Source of the DNA: Pseudalkalibacillus sp052246725
GTDB lineage: Bacteria; Bacillota; Bacilli; Bacillales; Fictibacillaceae
NCBI GenBank assembly: GCA_052246725.1
Contig: JBQQCL010000019.1
Direction: 5' to 3' (one strand)
Length of the DNA: 64,000 nt
A program made the translations under genes and the position numbers. Position 1 is the stretch's first letter; the number at the start of each line of letters is the position of its first letter. A model generated the notes under the pieces. It was not told the DNA's origin and did no database searches. It was given only the letters and a program-made list of their open reading frames with translations. Below are positions 58,122 to 64,000 of the stretch, piece after piece.

Positions 58122-59357
58122 ATGACAATGCGGAAGATCAGATTCATACATACTGCAGATTTACATATCGATACACCATTCAAGGGTTTGGGGCACCTGC
58201 CGGAGCCCATCTTCAATATCGTCAAAGATAGTACGTTCCGATCCTTTGAACAGCTAGTTAAGCTTGCCATAGAGAAACAGATCGATTTCCTCGTCATTTC
58301 AGGGGACTTGTATGACGGAGCGAATCGGAGTTTGAAGGCACAATTGTTTTTGAAAAATCAGTTTCAAAGACTCCAGGACCAGATGATCGATATATTTGTC
58401 ATACATGGAAACCATGATCATTTAGGTGGCGAGTATATCAAACTTAAATGGCCAGATAATGTCCATTTCTTCAGCAGCAGAGAACCGGAGATGCTTCCTT
58501 TTAAAAAAGAAGGGGAAGTCCTTGCGCATCTTTATGGCTATAGTTACCCAAAGCAAGCGGGGACGGAAAATATCTCATCGAAGTATCAAAAGCTGGAAGG
58601 CCCCCCATTTCATATCGCTTTACTACATGGCTCGATCGGAGGAAATTCCGATCATCAGACTTATGCTCCTTTCATGCTGCAGGAGTTGCAGGCTCAAACA
58701 TTTGATTATTGGGCGTTAGGACACATCCATAAAAGAGAGGAACTTTCCCATCATCCCTACGTAATCTATCCTGGTAACATTCAAGGGTTGAATCGGAAAG
58801 AGAGTGGTCCAAAAGGTTGTTATCTGGTCGATATGAACGAAGTGGATGCGTCGTTGGAATTTCTAGAAACTTCAACAGTACGATGGGAGTCTGAAAGTCT
58901 TTCAATAGGAAAAACAGATACGATGGATGATCTGATTCATCAAGTCAACCTTGTAAAAGAGAAGTTACGCAATACGGGAGTGAATACGATTTTATCGATT
59001 GAGTTTTCGGGGGAAAGTCCAGCTCTCAAATCGCTTAACGAAAATGACACACTAGATGATTTGATGGATCATTTACATGAAGGGGAAGAAACAGAGGAAC
59101 CATTTGTATGGGTGAATCGTATAGCCGTTGAGCCCGTTTACACAGAATACATCAATGAACTTGGAGAATCTCATTTCATGAAGGAAATCTTCAATGTATT
59201 CGGGCAAATGGACAAGAGCGATCCCGCCCTGGAAACTCTTTTGAAGCATAAGAAAGCGAAGAAATTTTTAGATGATGAAAGTTTGGGAGACAACGAGATT
59301 GTAGAAGAAGCCAAAAGGCTGTTGATTGAGTCGATCGCATTGCAATCAGAAAGGTAG
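58122..59357 (+). CDS. yhaO: Mre11/SbcD-like DNA exonuclease YhaO
   Basis: 411 residues. Metallophosphoesterase of the Mre11/SbcD class: TADLHIDTPF, VISGDLYDGANR, IHGNHDHLGGEY, LLHGSIGG and ALGHIHKREEL supply the metal ligands. It lacks the usual capping domain size of SbcD and is paired with YhaN in the way SbcD is with SbcC. GGAGGAAGG precedes ATG 58122; ATG 58128 is an alternative. YhaN starts eight bases after. Confidence 0.92.
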   Translation: MTMRKIRFIHTADLHIDTPFKGLGHLPEPIFNIVKDSTFRSFEQLVKLAIEKQIDFLVISGDLYDGANRSLKAQLFLKNQFQRLQDQMIDIFVIHGNHDHLGGEYIKLKWPDNVHFFSSREPEMLPFKKEGEVLAHLYGYSYPKQAGTENISSKYQKLEGPPFHIALLHGSIGGNSDHQTYAPFMLQELQAQTFDYWALGHIHKREELSHHPYVIYPGNIQGLNRKESGPKGCYLVDMNEVDASLEFLETSTVRWESESLSIGKTDTMDDLIHQVNLVKEKLRNTGVNTILSIEFSGESPALKSLNENDTLDDLMDHLHEGEETEEPFVWVNRIAVEPVYTEYINELGESHFMKEIFNVFGQMDKSDPALETLLKHKKAKKFLDDESLGDNEIVEEAKRLLIESIALQSER

Positions 59358-59365
59358 GGCTGGCG

Positions 59366-62344
59366 ATGAAGATCATAGATTTACATATATACGGATTCGG
59401 GCGATTCGAGAATGAATTCATCCGATTTGACGAGACTGAAGTCCAGGTCATATACGGGGAAAATGAATCTGGTAAATCCACTGTGATGGCCTTTATTGAA
59501 TATATGCTGTTCGGGTTTCCAAAGCGCAGTGAAAAGCGGTTGAGATACGAGCCGAAGACAACCCAGGCCTATGGCGGAAAACTGCGTATTGAAACAGCTG
59601 AGCATGGCATCCTCACCATTGAACGGAAAGGCGGTGCTTCCGGAACTGTCACTATTGTAAAAGAAGATGGAAGCAATGAAGGAGAAGATTTCCTCCAGCA
59701 GGTCTTAGGGGAAGTGAACCACCAAACCTTCCGTAATGTCTTTTCTTTCAACCTGGACGGATTGCAACAAGTGAATGAAATCAAATCAGAGCAGTTAGGA
59801 GAATATCTTTTCAATGCCGGATTGACCGGGGCACAACAGCTCAACCAGATTTCGAAATCATTAGAAGACCAACAAAACAGACTATTCAAACCGAATGGCA
59901 AAAATCCTGTCTTGAATCAGAAGCTGAACCATCTCCATGAGCTCGAACAAAAGGTGAAGCAATGGAGCAAGAAGCTTGATGAGTATAACCGGATGAAATC
60001 CGAATTAGAGGGTAAAAGAGAAGCGTTATCAAAATCTGAAAGAGCAAAAAAAGACCTGGATCAGGAAAGGACGGACCTTAAGCATCTCCAATCGATCAAC
60101 CCGCTTCTTGAACAGAAGAACACATTCGAGAACCAGTTGAAGAGCCTTCCCGCCGCTACACCCTTTCCTGAGGATGGATTGGATCGTTTTCAAAGTCTTA
60201 AAGAACGGCAAATTGAGTTGCACAGTGATCGAAAACATGTGGAAGATTTGATACGTAAAAATAAAGAGTTGTATGATGCGCTACACCTTAACGATGATAT
60301 GCTCGATCAGGCCCCCCGGATCAATGAACTGGAAAGCAACTTCCGTTTGTACAAAGGGAGACAGGAAGACTATAGCAAACTGAAAGAGCGGATCGAGTAT
60401 CTTCAGCAAGAAATCGATAATGAAATGCAGGTAATCGGTCAAGAATGGACAGAAGAGACAATACGTTCGATTAACACGGATCTCGTAACGAAACAGCAAT
60501 TGATCAGCAAATTGAAAAGGCTCGATCAATCAGTAGAGGAGCAAAAAAGACTCGATGAGGACCTTTTGCATGCTCGAGGTGAACTTGAGGAAAATGAAGC
60601 GAAGAGGACCTCCTTAATCGAGCAGATGCTTCCAGAGGAAACGATCCAATCCTATCGTGCAAAGGTGAAAGACTTAACCAATCAATCGCCGGAATTGTTA
60701 AAAGGAAGAATTGAAACACTGAAAAGTCTCCAAAGCGCTTCAAAAGGAAATTCGATCAACCGTATCATCATTTGGGCGATGATCGGTCTCGGAATCGTGC
60801 TGACGGGCATTTGGATGATGCAAGGCGATTATATTGCTGGTCTCATCATCGGAATCAGTCTGGTAGGCACAGGAATTCTCCTGAATAAAAAAGGCGGTTT
60901 GGATAATGAGCAAGATCTTAAGCGCCAAATCACCGAACTTGAGGCCGAGCTTCGTTATCACCAAGACAGCAATGACGTTTCCGAAATCGATCATGTGAAT
61001 CAACTGTTAAACGATCAACAGCAGTTGGCAGTCCAATTCGATCATCTGAAAGATCATGAACAGGCTCTTGAAAAGAGATACCAGGATGTAGCCAGTCGTT
61101 ATGACCAATGGGAGATTGAGCACCATCAGACTGTAGAGGAACTGTCCAGATGGAGGAAAATGGTGCATATACCATCAAATGTCCCGGATGAACTACTTCT
61201 AGAAATTTTTGAACGGATTGATCACTTGAAGAAAAGATTGACGGAGCAGAGTCATTTGAAAAAGAATCTGGATCAGCTTCAAACGGAACTTTCCAAGTTT
61301 GAGAGTTCGGTTCTGGATATCTCCCGTGCCTGTCATATTGACTCCACTCACGGGATAGAGCGGAATCTCTCACAGCTATCGAGACAGTTAAAGGAGCAGA
61401 TGGAAAAGCGTGAAGAAAAGAACAGCTTATCCGTCTCTATTGAACAGCTTCAGGAACAGTATGAAGGATTGTTGAAAAAGTATACGCAATATACAGATGA
61501 AATCGAAACCTTGTTTGCATTAGCTGAGGTACAAGATGAAGAAGCTTTTCGCGAAAAAGGAAAAGCGAATGAAAAGTATGAAAAATGGACAGAACAACTG
61601 CAAATGGTAGATGCTCAGCTGAAGGCTTCGACAGATTGGAAAATCATCGAACACCTGGAGAACGATCCGTCTAAATTAAGCAATCTCCAAGCTCGTTTAG
61701 AAACACTGGACGAGGAGCTTGAAACAATCAGCAAAGATATCGACATGGTTCGTGATGATTGCTCGCAATTGCAAGCTGCGATTACACATCTAGAGGAAGA
61801 TGGCACATATTCGAATCAACTTCATTCCTATCATCTGGCCAAGAGTGAATTCATTGAAGAAGCTAAGAAATGGGCTGTTTACAGGACAGCACAATATGTG
61901 CTGGATCGGGCGAAGCAAAACTATCAATCTGAAAGACAACCGCGTGTTATCAAGCGGGCGGCAGGTTATTTTACAGCACTGACAGAAGGGGAATACAACC
62001 GGATCATCGCCCCGAAAGGAGAAGAAAGTTTCTTTATCGAACGTAAAGATAGAGTGGTTTTTAAGCCAGAAGAGTTGAGCAGAGCTACTATGGAACAACT
62101 TTATTTATCTTTAAGGTTTGCACTGGCAGAAGAATATGAAAATCAAGGAGATTTCCCTTTGATCATGGATGATATTCTTGTAAACTTCGATGAAAAACGT
62201 CATAATCTTGCATTTGAGCTCATCCGATCCATTGCAGAAGAACGACAGGTGCTCTATTTTACGTGTCACGGAAATGCAGCTGCCTATTTGACTGAGAAGC
62301 CATTACAGTTACCAGATAGAGCATCACTTGAAGTCCAAACCTAA
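59366..62344 (+). CDS. yhaN: Rad50/SMC-like ATPase YhaN
   Basis: 992 residues, slightly longer than B. subtilis YhaN. Walker A GENESGKST at 31-39; long coiled coils (about 180-460 and 520-870) on each side of a hydrophobic hairpin (IIIWAMIGLGIVLTGIWMMQ and IAGLIIGISLVGTGILL, about 465-505) in the place of a zinc hook; C-terminal signature ELSRATMEQLYLSLRFALAE and Walker B FPLIMDDILVNFDE with Asp instead of the usual catalytic Glu. The membrane hairpin suggests a tethered complex. Partner of YhaO. yhaM, which follows in B. subtilis, is not here. Confidence 0.92.
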   Translation: MKIIDLHIYGFGRFENEFIRFDETEVQVIYGENESGKSTVMAFIEYMLFGFPKRSEKRLRYEPKTTQAYGGKLRIETAEHGILTIERKGGASGTVTIVKEDGSNEGEDFLQQVLGEVNHQTFRNVFSFNLDGLQQVNEIKSEQLGEYLFNAGLTGAQQLNQISKSLEDQQNRLFKPNGKNPVLNQKLNHLHELEQKVKQWSKKLDEYNRMKSELEGKREALSKSERAKKDLDQERTDLKHLQSINPLLEQKNTFENQLKSLPAATPFPEDGLDRFQSLKERQIELHSDRKHVEDLIRKNKELYDALHLNDDMLDQAPRINELESNFRLYKGRQEDYSKLKERIEYLQQEIDNEMQVIGQEWTEETIRSINTDLVTKQQLISKLKRLDQSVEEQKRLDEDLLHARGELEENEAKRTSLIEQMLPEETIQSYRAKVKDLTNQSPELLKGRIETLKSLQSASKGNSINRIIIWAMIGLGIVLTGIWMMQGDYIAGLIIGISLVGTGILLNKKGGLDNEQDLKRQITELEAELRYHQDSNDVSEIDHVNQLLNDQQQLAVQFDHLKDHEQALEKRYQDVASRYDQWEIEHHQTVEELSRWRKMVHIPSNVPDELLLEIFERIDHLKKRLTEQSHLKKNLDQLQTELSKFESSVLDISRACHIDSTHGIERNLSQLSRQLKEQMEKREEKNSLSVSIEQLQEQYEGLLKKYTQYTDEIETLFALAEVQDEEAFREKGKANEKYEKWTEQLQMVDAQLKASTDWKIIEHLENDPSKLSNLQARLETLDEELETISKDIDMVRDDCSQLQAAITHLEEDGTYSNQLHSYHLAKSEFIEEAKKWAVYRTAQYVLDRAKQNYQSERQPRVIKRAAGYFTALTEGEYNRIIAPKGEESFFIERKDRVVFKPEELSRATMEQLYLSLRFALAEEYENQGDFPLIMDDILVNFDEKRHNLAFELIRSIAEERQVLYFTCHGNAAAYLTEKPLQLPDRASLEVQT

Positions 62345-62369
62345 TCGTTTTCCCAGGAGTTGAGAAAAT

Positions 62370-63041
62370 ATGGAAGGCTACATGATTTATCTAGTAGAAG
62401 ATGAACAGGATTTATCAGCTGTACTGAAAGCGTATATGGAAAAAGAGGGATGGAAGGTAAAGGTCTTTCATGACGGGACGAGTGCTTTGGAATACATTGA
62501 GAAGCCTCCGCACCTATGGGTTTTGGATATCATGCTTCCCGGTGTGGATGGGTATGAGCTTTTGAAACAAATAAAGGAACGTACGGATGTTCCGGTCATC
62601 TTCACATCTGCTAGAGACCAGGATCTCGATCGAGTGCTTGGTCTTGAATTGGGAAGCGACGATTATATTACAAAGCCGTTCTTACCGAAAGAGCTGATCA
62701 TCCGGGCTAAAAAGCTCATGCAGCGAATTTATGAAGGTCCAGGAGGAAAGTATCAAAATAGGTGGGTCAATGAATATTGCATTCATCCGCTTGATCGTAA
62801 AATCACTTATCGAACTGAAGAGGTGGACCTGACTACGAAAGAATTCGAGGTCGTCCTCTATCTGACGGAACATCTAAATGAAACAAAATCGCGGCTGGAT
62901 ATCCTTGAAGGTGTATGGGGGAAGGATTACGTCGGGTCGGAGCGTGCTGTGGATGATGTAGTCCGACGTATCCGCAAGAAGATGCCACGCCTAAATCTTG
63001 AAACACTATACGGCGGTGGTTATAGGATTGAGACATCGTGA
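62370..63041 (+). CDS. cssR: Secretion-stress response regulator CssR
   Basis: 223 residues: a receiver domain with phosphoacceptor Asp53 in LWVLDIMLPG and a winged-helix OmpR-type DNA-binding domain (about 125-223). IYLVEDEQDL, VPVIFTSARDQDLDRVLGLE and LGSDDYITKPFLPKELIIR closely match CssR, which activates htrA/htrB under secretion and heat stress. AGGAG lies 11 bases before ATG 62370; ATG 62382 is also possible. Its stop overlaps the cssS GTG. No CssR box is seen nearby. Confidence 0.92.
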   Translation: MEGYMIYLVEDEQDLSAVLKAYMEKEGWKVKVFHDGTSALEYIEKPPHLWVLDIMLPGVDGYELLKQIKERTDVPVIFTSARDQDLDRVLGLELGSDDYITKPFLPKELIIRAKKLMQRIYEGPGGKYQNRWVNEYCIHPLDRKITYRTEEVDLTTKEFEVVLYLTEHLNETKSRLDILEGVWGKDYVGSERAVDDVVRRIRKKMPRLNLETLYGGGYRIETS

Positions 63042-64000
63042 AAAAGCTTAGCATAGCACAGCGAATCTGGCTTTCCTTTTTCCTGTTGGTTTTCGTCGTC
63101 GGATTATGTGTCGTCGTCATTTATCCGTTATCCATGCGTGAGGCACTTACAGAAGAATCATACCGGATCATAAAAGAACAACAAGATCTCATTCTAGAAG
63201 GCCCGACTGGACCAGAGCAGGAACTCCCGGATACGAACCTCAATTTCGTTGAACGTCGGGAGGCAGCAAGGTCAGTTGGTCACCTTCTCCTTGGCAATCA
63301 ATCCTTTGTTATCAAAGGGGATTCCGTTCCTGAAACGGTATTGCGGCATATTTGGGAAAAAGCGATATTGCTTGAAGAGGATGAAGGTGATTTTCAGCTT
63401 TCCTACAGGGATGCGACACTCTTTTATGTCATCAGGCCGATTGAAGTGAACGGAAATGAGGCTTTCATGGTATCGTATATGTGGGATACATATCGTGATC
63501 AGCTCGTACAGCGTTTGTGGGAAAGACTGATCTGGATCTTTGTCATCGGGATTGTCATCAGTATCATTCCAGCGATTTGGCTATCCAATTATTTAAGGAA
63601 GCCATTAAAGGCTCTTGGTGCACGGTTTGAGCAGATCGGTAATCGAAACTGGCGCGAACCGTTCGAGCTGAAAGGAGACCATGATTTCCAACAGCTTTCG
63701 GAACAGTTTGAACGGATGAGACAAAACTTGATACGAAACGATCAGTCACAAAAGCGGTTCATTCAGCACGCCTCCCATGAATTAAAGACACCGATCATGA
63801 CGATCCAGAGCTATGCACAATCCGTCAAGGACGGTGTTTTTCCAGAGAAAGACCTTGAAGAAATGATGGATGTGATCATTAACCAAACTGGCCGGATGGA
63901 AGAACGCGTAAAAGATATGATTTATTTTTCAAAGCTTGATACATTGCAAGACAACGAGCCACGAAATGAAACGATCCGATTCGGTTCATTGATTCAAGAA
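63038..64000 (+). CDS. cssS: Secretion-stress sensor histidine kinase CssS (3' end outside window)
   Basis: GTG 63038 overlaps the cssR stop (GTGA) and the frame is open to the edge: 321 residues seen. A membrane helix (about 9-30), an extracellular sensor region (about 31-160), a second helix (IFVIGIVISIIPAIWLS, about 166-187), a HAMP linker, then a HisKA domain with the phosphoacceptor His247 in FIQHASHELKTPIMTIQSYA. The ATPase domain is cut off. Sequence and context match CssS of the CssRS pair. Confidence 0.88.
   Translation, partial: MKKLSIAQRIWLSFFLLVFVVGLCVVVIYPLSMREALTEESYRIIKEQQDLILEGPTGPEQELPDTNLNFVERREAARSVGHLLLGNQSFVIKGDSVPETVLRHIWEKAILLEEDEGDFQLSYRDATLFYVIRPIEVNGNEAFMVSYMWDTYRDQLVQRLWERLIWIFVIGIVISIIPAIWLSNYLRKPLKALGARFEQIGNRNWREPFELKGDHDFQQLSEQFERMRQNLIRNDQSQKRFIQHASHELKTPIMTIQSYAQSVKDGVFPEKDLEEMMDVIINQTGRMEERVKDMIYFSKLDTLQDNEPRNETIRFGSLIQE

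Overview
The window is chromosomal DNA of a spore-forming Bacillaceae (low-GC Gram-positive). Evidence: an alpha/beta-type SASP, the sporulation trio PrkA, YhbH and SpoVR, three YheC/YheD spore-coat ATP-grasp proteins, strong AGGAGG ribosome sites, frequent TTG/GTG starts and candidate SigE/SigG promoters. Gene content matches the yhb-yhc-yhd-yhe-yha part of the Bacillus subtilis map, rearranged and loaded with small repeats. The genus cannot be fixed from the sequence. I saw no tRNA, rRNA, prophage or CRISPR.

Layout. 1-665: tail of an ISL3-type insertion sequence abutting a MITE-like repeat. 0.8-12.3 kb: YhbB-like amidase, trmL, membrane protein, class A penicillin-binding protein, prkA, signal peptidase I, small proteins, yhbH, MBL-fold exoprotein, ComFB. 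12.4-18.4 kb: yhcV-, yhcW- and yhcX-like genes, a VOC protein, pgcA. 18.4-23.5 kb: zinc-finger miniprotein, a ynfA-type pseudogene, YitT protein, proline genes proA, proB, proC. 23.8-27 kb: isochorismatase-like hydrolase, spoVR, DUF2087 regulator. 27.3-31.5 kb: a bmrCD-type heterodimeric ABC exporter behind a leader-peptide attenuator. 31.8-43.5 kb: MFS transporter, phospholipase-C-like protein, SDR reductase, psd, a KtrB-type potassium channel, SASP, an amino-acid ABC importer without ATPase, msmX, a PucR-type regulator. 43.7-50 kb: three tandem YheC/D genes opposite yheB-yheA. 50-64 kb: AAC(3)-like acetyltransferase, yhaX, dhaS, cccB, nudF, yhzD, yhaQP, yhaON, and cssRS, with cssS cut by the window edge.

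How genes work together. PrkA (kinase/AAA), YhbH and SpoVR are a widely conserved functional set, all present here but dispersed. BmrC has Asp in place of the catalytic Glu and BmrD keeps Glu, the usual asymmetric pair. YhaO/YhaN form an Mre11/Rad50-like nuclease pair. CssRS senses secretion stress. proC, proB and proA supply proline.

The most unusual content is intergenic. (1) A MITE-like family (about 177-464 bp) has imperfect terminal inverted repeats beginning GGCTGTTTTC / GGCTCTTTTC and flanking 8-bp duplications (8/8 at one copy, 7/8 at two more). (2) A second element of about 90 bp is nested at the same site in four of these copies and absent from two, and also occurs alone, repeatedly just after terminator T-runs. 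(3) Five intergenic regions carry degenerate arrays with a period near 21 bp, each built on its own keyword. (4) An eight-unit, 53-bp tandem array has a hairpin with compensatory changes. (5) The bmrCD leader shows mutually exclusive base-pairings typical of ribosome-controlled attenuation.
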